Part shown: one piece after another, positions 8,629-16,471 of the stretch | Layout of the letters: the number at the start of each line of letters is the position of its first letter | Position numbering within the stretch: the stretch's first letter is position 1 | Assembly: GCA_029948415.1 (NCBI GenBank) | Contig: JAJIZT010000001.1 | Span: forward strand, 521,429 to 585,428 | Direction of reading: 5' to 3' | Source: Cenarchaeum symbiont of Oopsacas minuta | GTDB lineage: Archaea > Thermoproteota > Nitrososphaeria > Nitrososphaerales > Nitrosopumilaceae | DNA: 64,000 nt | Program-made: the position numbers and the translations under genes | The notes under the pieces: model-generated | What the model was told of the DNA's origin: nothing | Seen by the model: only the letters and a program-made list of their open reading frames with translations | The model's database searches: none

Positions 8629-9765
8629 ATTGTGCCAAGTAAAATGATAATGAATAAAACACTATTAAATGAAATAATGAAGATGGATGCTGATTATGAT
8701 TGTGAAGATTTAAAGATGAATTATGTAGGTAAATCACATGGTAAAACGGTTAATGCTCACGATGATCGACTTGTTCAACATGAAATGAAAGACGAGAGTT
8801 ATAACAAGAAAAAGGTTTACTTATCTAGAGCCAATGTGGAGGTCGATATTCCTTTACATGAAGGCTATTACAATGGTGAAAATGTTTACTATGTAATAAC
8901 TGATGCAAGTGAACAAAGTCACGTAGACACTATATCCGAAAGCCAAAATTGGGATGTTTCATATTCGCCATTGTTGGCAAACGCTCCAGAAGATGCACTT
9001 TCAAAAACATACATGTTTGTAAATGGCATAGAAGGTAAAGGAGTGCATGGATTCCAGTCTGAAGTATTTACTAGTATTCCTGGCCAAGACAATTACAGTC
9101 CTTTAAAATCCCATATTCATGTTATTTGGAATGATGATATAGTACCTGTAATGTTAAAATCTGAAGATGATATAATGTCGGCAGTAGAAAATAACAAAGT
9201 AACCCTAATTCCACTAGATGTCGTAGTAAATATGCCATTTGTAATGTGGCCAAATGGACAACTTCAAATCAATGAAAATACTGTAGACGATCACCTCGCA
9301 TATGGAGGCGGTCAAATTACTAAAATTGATCTTGATGAGATGAATGTTACATTCATCGCACATCGTGGTTGGGGTCCTGATGGCAACACCATATATTATA
9401 TTGTAACAGATGCTATACCTTCTGATCCTGCAAAAGCAATGGGTGTACCATATACTCCAGCTACAGCTTCTCTACTTACAAATTCTGCCGCTGTTGATTT
9501 GTTCCAGTTCAAAAATGGTCTAGTTGGTACAGGTCCATTAGGTTTCCAACCTGGAATCGGTGCTGCAAATATTGGAGATGAGAATTATTCACCAATGTGG
9601 CGTATATTTCTTATTGAATGGAATGATGCTGATCATGCATCATTATTGATGACAAAAGGAGATATTGATTACATGAATGCAGCAGGAAAAATCAACATTG
9701 AACTAGCAATGCCAATGAACTCAACACATATTGTAAATTGCCCATTCATAGATCCATTCCAATAA
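8509..9765 (+). CDS. Secreted Met/Asp-repeat protein, C-terminal part (frameshifted)
   Basis: The 418-residue frame starts inside the repeat tract and has no signal peptide of its own, so it depends on the upstream frame for export. After the last MMMDE units it contains two related domains of ~150 residues. The first has VYYVITDA, GVHGFQ, DNYSPL, HVIWND; the second has IYYIVTDA, GPLGFQ, ENYSPM, FLIEWND. This is a clear internal duplication. I believe the domain is a thaumarchaeal secreted family of unknown function. The natural gene is 7947-9765 with the frame restored. The thaumarchaeosortase gene follows 50 bases later, but no sortase tail is seen. Confidence 0.75.
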   Translation: MRWDEMMMDEMMMDEMMMDEMMMDEMMMDEMMMDEMMMDGIVPSKMIMNKTLLNEIMKMDADYDCEDLKMNYVGKSHGKTVNAHDDRLVQHEMKDESYNKKKVYLSRANVEVDIPLHEGYYNGENVYYVITDASEQSHVDTISESQNWDVSYSPLLANAPEDALSKTYMFVNGIEGKGVHGFQSEVFTSIPGQDNYSPLKSHIHVIWNDDIVPVMLKSEDDIMSAVENNKVTLIPLDVVVNMPFVMWPNGQLQINENTVDDHLAYGGGQITKIDLDEMNVTFIAHRGWGPDGNTIYYIVTDAIPSDPAKAMGVPYTPATASLLTNSAAVDLFQFKNGLVGTGPLGFQPGIGAANIGDENYSPMWRIFLIEWNDADHASLLMTKGDIDYMNAAGKINIELAMPMNSTHIVNCPFIDPFQ

Positions 9766-9815
9766 TCGGCACAGGCAACTAATATTATTTATGACCGTAT
9801 ATTCGCATCTATTTC

Positions 9816-10751
9816 ATGATACAAAATAAAACACTGTGGGTTGCAATAACGGTTATATCATTACCAATCGTGTTTGCTCTTGTAGTATATTCTGATACAT
9901 TCAGTCTGAGCTGGAATCAAGGACGTGGTGGATTTTTGTTTGCACTTGCATTCATAGTGGCAGAATTGGTAGGTTTGCATATTGGAGTTAAAAAAAGTCG
10001 TATCATCGCAGCTGTTCCGTTGGCTCTACTAGTAATAGCATACATGGTGTTATTAGAAAACGGACTTCGTGAACAGATTGAATCTATTGCAGATTATTTT
10101 GGAATACAACTTTTGCTTTCTTGGGTATGGATGTGGGATTTTATCATAATGGCCATATTTACAACAACCGTATTGATTATCTTCTTTGGTACCAAATGGA
10201 TAAGGATAGCACCAGCGGGACCGATATTTCTTTGTGGAAGTGCAATTATACTATCTCTTGACGCGTTCTTCCCATATGATTCCCTTGGACCATTACAATA
10301 TTTTGTACCATATTTAGTGGAACTCAATGTTTGGCTTGTGGATTTATTTGATCTTGGTGTGGCAAATGCATCAGGAAACATGATGTTTCTAAAGGGGGAT
10401 CATGGACCATTTGCATTACAAGTCTTTTGGCCCTCTGCAGGCGTACATAGTATAATCATCTATTCGCTTGTTATGATGGCATTTTTATTGAAAATGCGTA
10501 TAGTTCCAAGAAGAAAACTTGCATGGTTTGCATTGGGTATATTTGGAACAATATTAGTAAACGTAATTAGAATTTTTTCTCTTTCATGGTATGCCCTAAA
10601 GGTTACAACCGATGTAACACTATGGGAAGAATTTCATTCAATAGCTGGAGAAATCATGTTTTTACCATGGCTTTTTACATTTCTTATGATTGTTGCTGCA
10701 GTTGAAAGCAAGAGATTACGGCGTTTGGATGTGCAAGAAAATCAAAAATAA
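9816..10751 (+). CDS. Thaumarchaeosortase-like exosortase/archaeosortase protein
   Basis: A 311-residue integral membrane protein with about eight hydrophobic segments. The family core is recognisable: a VFWPSAGVHS segment where canonical enzymes have Cys-Ala/Ser-Gly, a conserved Arg in NVIRIFSLSWY, and a His in EEFHSIAGE. The catalytic Cys position holds Ser, while Arg and His remain. Canonical archaeosortases cleave C-terminal sorting signals and attach the protein to a lipid. Whether this variant is active is uncertain. No neighbouring protein shows a PGF-CTERM-like tail. The last 10 bases overlap the convergent dpo4 gene. Confidence 0.75.
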   Translation: MIQNKTLWVAITVISLPIVFALVVYSDTFSLSWNQGRGGFLFALAFIVAELVGLHIGVKKSRIIAAVPLALLVIAYMVLLENGLREQIESIADYFGIQLLLSWVWMWDFIIMAIFTTTVLIIFFGTKWIRIAPAGPIFLCGSAIILSLDAFFPYDSLGPLQYFVPYLVELNVWLVDLFDLGVANASGNMMFLKGDHGPFALQVFWPSAGVHSIIIYSLVMMAFLLKMRIVPRRKLAWFALGIFGTILVNVIRIFSLSWYALKVTTDVTLWEEFHSIAGEIMFLPWLFTFLMIVAAVESKRLRRLDVQENQK

Positions 10752-11836
10752 CTGTCAATGTTAAGCTGACCTGACATATCGGAAAGATCTGAAACTTTTA
10801 CTCCTAATCGACGGATTGGTTTATTTTGAGTTTGAAGGGATTTATGTAAAAGTTGTTTGGCAGTTCTTGCAAGATCCTGATGAGATGCAGTGGGATGAAG
10901 CAGCATTCTAGAATGAGATTTATTTGACATGTCATTTTGCACAAACTGAATACCCACAGATCTAAAAAGTTTATTATTTTTTTTCACAATTTCATGAAGC
11001 TGATCACATATTTTGGAAAGATTTGACATAAGAAATGACTCATCAGAAGAATCTCTAGACAGTGTGGATATTTTGCTATATTGGACACTTGGTTCTTTTT
11101 CTGCTACAAGGGATGAATCTTTTCCTCTTGAAGCGTTGTAAATATATGTACCATTTTTTCGACCAAATTCTTTATGCAACATAAACACATCTGCATGGCA
11201 AAGCTGACCTACTGTGTTAAATCCCATGGATGTGAGTTTATCTTCTGTTTTTTTTCCAATGCCAGGTATATCTCGTATTTTTAACGGTTCAAGAAATGTT
11301 GGAATATTTTCGGGTCGAACAATTGTAAGACCATCAGGTTTTTTAAAATCAGATGCTATCTTTGACACTAATTTATTGGGAGATATACCGACAGAACATG
11401 TAAGTTTTGTACTATCTCGTATAGTATTTTTGATCTGTTGTCCAACATGTGCGGCACGATCAAAACTTCCTCCAGTTTTTGACGTGATGTCTAAATATGC
11501 TTCATCTTTTCCTACATATTCAAAAACATCTGCAAAATTGTTCATTATGTCCATTGTTTTTTGTGATATATCTGAATAATAATCAAAATCAGTTGGTAAA
11601 AATATTGATTCTGGAATGGATTCAAGCTTTCTCTTTGCAGTCGTTATTGGCATGCCTGCTTTTACGCCATAATCTCTTGCTAAATAATTTGCAGTAGCTA
11701 TTGCACCACTATTTTCACCACGCTCTGAAAATACACATACAGCTACTGGAACAGTTCGAAGTTCGGGTTTACGTATTTCTTCGCATTGAGCATAAAAATA
11801 ATCAAAATCAACATGAATTACCACATATTTTTTCAT
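10742..11836 (-). CDS. dpo4: DNA polymerase IV (Y-family, Dpo4)
   Basis: A complete 364-residue Y-family polymerase for translesion synthesis. Metal-binding Asp10 lies in HVDFDYFYAQCE, and the Asp111-Glu112 pair in GKDEAYLD; most relatives have Ser-Ile-Asp-Glu there. The helix-hairpin-helix (IPGIGKKTEDKL) and little-finger region follow. The last eight residues (QLNIDSYF) resemble a PCNA-interacting box, as in Sulfolobus Dpo4. The protein should act at stalled forks with PCNA. Length and domain order are normal. Confidence 0.93.
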   Translation of the reverse strand: MKKYVVIHVDFDYFYAQCEEIRKPELRTVPVAVCVFSERGENSGAIATANYLARDYGVKAGMPITTAKRKLESIPESIFLPTDFDYYSDISQKTMDIMNNFADVFEYVGKDEAYLDITSKTGGSFDRAAHVGQQIKNTIRDSTKLTCSVGISPNKLVSKIASDFKKPDGLTIVRPENIPTFLEPLKIRDIPGIGKKTEDKLTSMGFNTVGQLCHADVFMLHKEFGRKNGTYIYNASRGKDSSLVAEKEPSVQYSKISTLSRDSSDESFLMSNLSKICDQLHEIVKKNNKLFRSVGIQFVQNDMSNKSHSRMLLHPTASHQDLARTAKQLLHKSLQTQNKPIRRLGVKVSDLSDMSGQLNIDSYF

Positions 11837-11877
11837 GATTTAGATACTCTAAAATGTAATAAAAATTTCACTATGGC

Positions 11878-12132
11878 ATGTCTGCACCTGTAGAAACTAA
11901 AAATGGTGGAATTTGTATTAGACCTGAAAAAATGAAAACTGAGAAACTTTATCATTGTATATTGAAAGAAAAAATAATGCTAGTATACAAAGACAATCAA
12001 GGCATGTTCAATTGTTATGAAATAGAAGATTCTGATTTGGTTAAAATTATTCAAAATTGCACTAATGATGAACAAGTAGAAAAAACATTACATGAGTTTG
12101 CCAATACTTCAACTAGTTTTTTACATAAATAA
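11878..12132 (+). CDS. Hypothetical protein, 84 aa
   Basis: A small acidic soluble protein of 84 residues with no recognised domain. It has three scattered Cys but no paired metal motif. It is divergent from dpo4, and the AT-rich 40-base gap could hold both promoters. An out-of-frame ATG lies just upstream (11873). The protein-like composition and clean frame favour a real gene. Confidence 0.5.
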   Translation: MSAPVETKNGGICIRPEKMKTEKLYHCILKEKIMLVYKDNQGMFNCYEIEDSDLVKIIQNCTNDEQVEKTLHEFANTSTSFLHK

Positions 12133-12609
12133 CACAAAAACTTATTTGGCTATTTTATGAGTTCAATTATTCGTATTTATGAAATTGGTCAATATGTTAG
12201 ATCACATTTAGATTATCATACACTTGTTTAAATCGGTCAGAATAACTTGCATCAATTATAAAATCAAAAATATCAATTTGATCAATTCAAAAGAATTATT
12301 GTACATGATGTGATGAAAATATAATCTGTATCATTTTTTAAATTAGAAAATAATTGTGTGATCATTTTCAAAAAATAAAGCCATGTCTGTCACATATCAT
12401 AATTAGTTATGTAAAATCATTAATAAAATAAGCATTTTTGAAATATACTGATATGCGGTAGATTTAGAATTTAATGTACATTAAAATATGATTCAATATA
12501 TGATAAAAACGACTGGATCGAAAAAGGCTAAAGAGGTCATTTATGGTATAATTTGAGTACAAAAATTATCTCTTAAAATTTACATTCAATAAAATAAATG
12601 ACTTCATAC
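12133..12609 (+). other. AT-rich intergenic region
   Basis: About 480 very AT-rich bases in which I see no convincing coding frame, tRNA or structured RNA. At the right edge, 12599-12609 (TGACTTCATAC) is the inverted copy of the adjoining MITE terminus, suggesting an older element end was already present when the MITE inserted. Confidence 0.5.
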
Positions 12610-12617
12610 GTATCGTG

Positions 12618-12698
12618 GTATGAAGTCACGTCCCTGCCTATAATTATCAAGAAAGTTTTGCATTTACGCACAAAAATACAGAGTAGCTGACCTCATAC
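12618..12698 (+). mobile_element. 81-bp MITE with 8-bp target duplication
   Basis: The element runs from GTATGAAGTCACG to GAGTAGCTGACCTCATAC, giving imperfect terminal inverted repeats (GTATGAaGTCA / TGACcTCATAC). It is flanked by identical 8-base copies GTATCGTG at 12610-12617 and 12699-12706. Its left half equals the left end, and its right half the right end, of the element at 20435-21756. It has no coding capacity. The inverted-repeat sequence and 8-bp duplication match the IS66-type remnant at 30915, so an IS66-type transposase probably moved it. It ends about 50 bases before the Alba-fusion start. Confidence 0.85.
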
Positions 12699-12750
12699 GT
12701 ATCGTGAACCTAAATACTAAATAGTAGGTGTATTGACGGTTAGTCATATT

Positions 12751-14190
12751 ATGTCAGATAAGACACATACGGATGCAGAAGATATTTTACAAGAAATCCA
12801 GAAAAAAAATAAACTTGTAAAAATAAATGATGATCAAAATGTAATACATTCTGAAAATTCATTATCTCAAAATGAGCAAATACCTGGTAATTCTTGTGGC
12901 TGTTCTCACGACGAACCATCAAATGATGATGCGCACAGTGGTGGCTCTTGTGGCTGTTCTCACGACGAACCATCAAATGATGATGCGCACAGTGGTGGCT
13001 CTTGTGGCTGTTCTCACGACGAACCATCAAATGATGATGCGCACAGTGGTGGCTCTTGTGGCTGTTCTCACGACGAACCATCAAATGATGATGCGCACAG
13101 TGGTGGCTCTTGTGGCTGTTCTCACGACGAACCATCAAATGATGATGCGCACAGTGGTGGCTCTTGTGGCTGTTCTCACGACGAACCATCAAATGATGAT
13201 GCGCACAGTGGTGGCTCTTGTGGCTGTTCTCACGACGAACCATCAAATGATGATGCGCACAGTGGTGGCTCTTGTGGCTGTTCTCACGACGAACCATCAA
13301 ACGACAATGCACATTCATCCGAATCATTAATTCAACCTGAATCAACACCTCATACGCACAGTGGTGGCTCTTGTGGCTGTTCTCACGACGAACCATCAAA
13401 CGACAATGCACATTCATCCGAATCATTAATTCAACCTGAATCAACACCTCATACGCACAGTGGTGGCTCTTGTGGCTGTTCTCACGACGAACCATCAAAC
13501 GACAATGCACATTCATCCGAATCATTAATTCAACCTGAATCAACACCTCATACGCACAGTGGTGGCTCTTGTGGCTGTTCTCACGACGAACCATCAAACG
13601 ACAATGCACATTCATCCGAATCATTAATTCAACCTGAATCAACACCTCATACGCACAGTGGTGGCTCTTGTGGCTGTTCTCACGACGAACCATCAAACGA
13701 CAATGCACATTCATCCGAATCATTAATTCAACCTGAATCAACACCTCATACGCACAGTGGTGGCTCTTGTGGCTGTTCTCACGACGAACCATCAAACGAT
13801 AACATAACGTCGTCTTCGTTAGTTGAATCTGACCAAGTATTCAAAGGAAATTCGAATGAAGTTGATACAAAAAAAATACACGAAGGATCTGAAACTAAAA
13901 CGGAAAAATCCATTCCATCAAGTGAACATAATGTAATATTCATAGGAGATAAACCCCTTATGACGTATGTAACGCACACACTTACACAGCTTGCTATACG
14001 ATCAGCAGTTACATTAAAAGCACGAGGCAGAAAAATAACACACGCTGCAGACATCTCACAAATGATTGAAAAACGCATGGGTTCTGTAGGATACAAAGTC
14101 ATAGATGTGCGTATATCTTCAGATTTACTTACACATGAAGGAAAAGAACGTAAAGTTCCTACAATTGAAATAGACATATCTAAAAAATAA
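12751..14190 (+). CDS. Alba-domain protein with long Cys/His repeat region
   Basis: From ATG 12751 the protein has 479 residues. Residues 1-47 are charged. Residues ~48-350 contain thirteen copies of a segment with core SCGCSHDEPSND: seven spaced by 18 residues, then five spaced by 33 residues (adding SSESLIQPESTPHTHSGG), then a last partial copy. Residues ~391-479 form an Alba domain, with FIGDKPLMTYV, a LKARGRKITHAADI segment and the closing IEIDISKK strand. Alba binds DNA and RNA as a dimer in archaeal chromatin. The repeats supply 26 Cys and many His, giving strong metal-binding potential. No such N-terminal array belongs to ordinary Alba (~90 residues). An in-frame TTG at 12733 is an unlikely alternative start. 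Confidence 0.85.
   Translation: MSDKTHTDAEDILQEIQKKNKLVKINDDQNVIHSENSLSQNEQIPGNSCGCSHDEPSNDDAHSGGSCGCSHDEPSNDDAHSGGSCGCSHDEPSNDDAHSGGSCGCSHDEPSNDDAHSGGSCGCSHDEPSNDDAHSGGSCGCSHDEPSNDDAHSGGSCGCSHDEPSNDDAHSGGSCGCSHDEPSNDNAHSSESLIQPESTPHTHSGGSCGCSHDEPSNDNAHSSESLIQPESTPHTHSGGSCGCSHDEPSNDNAHSSESLIQPESTPHTHSGGSCGCSHDEPSNDNAHSSESLIQPESTPHTHSGGSCGCSHDEPSNDNAHSSESLIQPESTPHTHSGGSCGCSHDEPSNDNITSSSLVESDQVFKGNSNEVDTKKIHEGSETKTEKSIPSSEHNVIFIGDKPLMTYVTHTLTQLAIRSAVTLKARGRKITHAADISQMIEKRMGSVGYKVIDVRISSDLLTHEGKERKVPTIEIDISKK
12892..13800 (+). repeat. Tandem repeats (7 x 54 bp and 5 x 99 bp) coding CGC/His units
   Basis: Seven 54-bp units (12892-13269) are followed by five 99-bp units (13270-13764) and a final partial unit. 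Within each class the copies appear identical at DNA level, including third codon positions. The 99-bp unit is the 54-bp unit with a 45-bp insertion and a few synonymous-type changes (GATGATGCG to GACAATGCA). Repeat number is likely to vary between strains. Confidence 0.95.
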
Positions 14191-14213
14191 GATTATACAA
14201 CACTTGATGTAAT

Positions 14214-14870
14214 TTAACTAATAAAATACATGATCGCATCTATGGCAAACACAATTCCAAAATATACTAGAACGATAGATGTCCCAAGCATAATTATTCG
14301 ATATAATTTATTTGAGATAAATTTCGAGGCTCTACCTGATATTCCTCCAACAAACATCATCCATACATAATCAAACCATATATGTAGCATAAACATGAGT
14401 GGTATGCCGATCAAACCCCACTGATGAATAACATCTGTGATCAGCTTTAATCCTATGGTTAACCACCATAAAATAAAAAATGGATTCATCGCACTCAACA
14501 TGATCCCAACAACCAATGGATCTTTCCCAAAGATATGATCTGAGCGTTTTTCATGTAGAACGGCCTTTGTTTGCATGACTGCAAAGACAAACAAACCTGC
14601 AGCACCAACAGCTGCAACACTTGCTATAAACCATGGAGCACCATCAATAGTGATTATACCTAATCCCAATATTGCAACTATGGGCATCTCAATAATCGTA
14701 TGACCGATTGCCATTTTTAATCCTGATTTTATGCCTCCTTTTATGCCGTATGCGATATTGGCAGTAAATAATGGTCCTGGAGACATAACTCCTGTAATGG
14801 ATATTATGATAATCGTAAAGGCAAGTGCAAAAAATTCTTCATACATGTAATCGTCTAAATTAAATAGCAT
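14214..14870 (-). CDS. LysE/RhtB-family amino-acid exporter
   Basis: A 218-residue membrane protein with about six hydrophobic helices. The family hallmark SPGPLF lies near residue 30 in the first helix, followed by the Gly-rich IKGGIKSGLKMAIGH loop and a later MNPFFILWW helix. LysE-type proteins export amino acids or similar small solutes by proton antiport. The substrate cannot be read. The first ~10 residues before MYEEFF may not be needed; ATG 14846 is an alternative start. Convergent with the Alba-fusion gene. Confidence 0.85.
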   Translation of the reverse strand: MLFNLDDYMYEEFFALAFTIIIISITGVMSPGPLFTANIAYGIKGGIKSGLKMAIGHTIIEMPIVAILGLGIITIDGAPWFIASVAAVGAAGLFVFAVMQTKAVLHEKRSDHIFGKDPLVVGIMLSAMNPFFILWWLTIGLKLITDVIHQWGLIGIPLMFMLHIWFDYVWMMFVGGISGRASKFISNKLYRIIMLGTSIVLVYFGIVFAIDAIMYFIS

Positions 14871-14928
14871 TTAGACCTTAACATACAATAAAAATATGTG
14901 ATGATTTAAAAAAAGAAAATACGTTCAA

Positions 14929-15072
14929 CTAGATTTTACCTATTTTGAACATTTTGGTATTACAGGTGCCACAAGTTCCCTTGACAGCTGGCCTGCCGTT
15001 TTTGAGAGTTGTTGGTGTTGCACCCTCAATTTCTCTCTTATTTCTGCATTTTACACAGTAGCCGGTGGTCAT
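14929..15072 (-). CDS. Small zinc-ribbon protein (DUF5679-like), 47 aa
   Basis: A 47-residue frame from ATG 15072 has two Cys-x2-Cys knuckles: YCVKCR near the start and TCGTCN near the end. Between them is the conserved-looking LKNGRPAVKGTC, and it closes with KMFKIG. This matches a widespread archaeal and bacterial small zinc-ribbon family (DUF5679). It likely binds one zinc ion; its role is unknown. It lies 58 bases upstream of the LysE gene on the same strand. Confidence 0.8.
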   Translation of the reverse strand: MTTGYCVKCRNKREIEGATPTTLKNGRPAVKGTCGTCNTKMFKIGKI

Positions 15073-15192
15073 ACTTTTTCTAGTAATTACATGATATTAT
15101 CATTATAGAGTAAAAATGATTTAACAATCAAGTGATCAAACGATCACAATTTTGATCTAAAAATATGTAAAACTTACAAACAAGTAGAACAT

Positions 15193-16470
15193 GTGCGCAA
15201 TGTGAACGAGAGAATAACTCGATTGATGCGTACTTTTGGACCTGGAATCATGTTTGCAAGTACAGCTATAGGAATTTCACATCTAATTCAGTCAACTAGA
15301 GCTGGAGCCGAGTTTGGATTTGAATTAGTGATATTTGTGATTTTGGCCAACGTCTTAAAATATCCATTTTTTGAATTCAGTTCAAGATATGCAAATGTGA
15401 CTGGTACTAGTCTCATAGATGGATACAAAAAACTCGGTAAATGGGCACTTGGTTTGTATTTTATGGTAACGATAGCATCTATGTTTTTTGTTACAGCTGC
15501 TGTCGGATTGGTTACAGCAGGATTCATGGAAAATTTGTTTGGTATTACATCTTTTGGTGTATGGGGAGTTGCTTTATTATTTGCCATTTGCAGTATAATA
15601 TTGATAGTTGGAAGATACACAGTTCTTGACAGTCTCATAAAGATAATTGCTGCAGTAATACTAATTTCCACAGTTCTTGCATTTATTTTTGCAATATATA
15701 ATGGACCTGCAGAATATATTGACGGATTTAAAGAACCCATAATTTGGAGTGGAACTACATTGTTCTTTGTTATAGCACTAATGGGGTGGATGCCCATACC
15801 AATTGATGCTTCTGCATGGCACGGATTATGGACACTAGAGAGAATACGACAGACTAATTTTAAACCAGCTTTGAAAGAAACTTTACTTGATTTTAATTTT
15901 GGATATGTAATTGTAGCATCATTGTCAATATTATTTTTGATTCTTGGAGCATACATTTTTTATGGTACAGGAACCGAACTACCCGAAAGTAGTGGTTTAT
16001 TTGCGCATAAAGTAGTGCAAATATACACTGAAACCATCGGTGATTGGTCTGAACTGATAATATCTGTGTCTGCATTTAGTGTAATGTTTGGAACCATAAT
16101 TGCCGTATTTGATGGATATTCAAGATCAATTCTGAGAACTGGCCAACTCTTAACCTCAAAATCTAAACCTGATTCAAAATCTACATGGAAAAAATATGTA
16201 TCGGTTATACTGATTTTGGCAGTAATTTCGTTTACAGTGCTATTACAATTTGGTAATAAAATTAAAGAATTGGTAGATTTTGCTACAACAATATCTTTTG
16301 TATTATCTCCAGTTATAGCATATTTTAATATCCGACTTGTTTCCTCAAAGTATATTGACATCGCTATGATGCCTCCAACATGGTTACGGGTATTAAGCTA
16401 CGTTGGGTTGATATTTTTATCTGGATTTGCAATAGTTTTCATAATCATATACATTCCCACGCTTTTGTAG
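15193..16470 (+). CDS. Divergent Nramp-family membrane transporter
   Basis: A 425-residue protein with about eleven membrane helices. Its first helix (FGPGIMFASTAIGISH) aligns with the Nramp start GPG, but the metal-binding Asp-Pro-Gly-Asn of true Nramp transporters is replaced by Ser-Thr-Ala-Ile-Gly-Ile. The Met-Pro-His motif of helix 6 reads MPIP. It therefore belongs to a divergent Nramp branch whose substrate may not be Mn2+ or Fe2+; Mg2+ transport is known for some divergent members. Start is GTG 15193 or GTG 15202. An out-of-frame ATG lies at 15191. Confidence 0.75.
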   Translation: MRNVNERITRLMRTFGPGIMFASTAIGISHLIQSTRAGAEFGFELVIFVILANVLKYPFFEFSSRYANVTGTSLIDGYKKLGKWALGLYFMVTIASMFFVTAAVGLVTAGFMENLFGITSFGVWGVALLFAICSIILIVGRYTVLDSLIKIIAAVILISTVLAFIFAIYNGPAEYIDGFKEPIIWSGTTLFFVIALMGWMPIPIDASAWHGLWTLERIRQTNFKPALKETLLDFNFGYVIVASLSILFLILGAYIFYGTGTELPESSGLFAHKVVQIYTETIGDWSELIISVSAFSVMFGTIIAVFDGYSRSILRTGQLLTSKSKPDSKSTWKKYVSVILILAVISFTVLLQFGNKIKELVDFATTISFVLSPVIAYFNIRLVSSKYIDIAMMPPTWLRVLSYVGLIFLSGFAIVFIIIYIPTLL

Positions 16471-16471
16471 C

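Noticed and set aside
8123-8737. Minus-strand frame rich in Ser/Ile/His across the MMMDE tract
   Set aside because: An antisense artefact of the 15-bp repeat; no signal or domain outside the repeat.
6552-9765. Exported proteins as substrates of the adjacent sortase
   Set aside because: Neither C-terminus has a hydrophobic helix with short basic end or a PGF-type motif.
12749-13795. Long minus-strand frame across the Alba-fusion repeats
   Set aside because: It is a shadow produced by the repeats; it has no recognisable domain, while the plus frame ends in an Alba domain.
12892-13800. Possible CRISPR array (regular direct repeats)
   Set aside because: Units are contiguous 54- and 99-bp repeats without variable spacers, stay in one reading frame and encode a clear peptide repeat.
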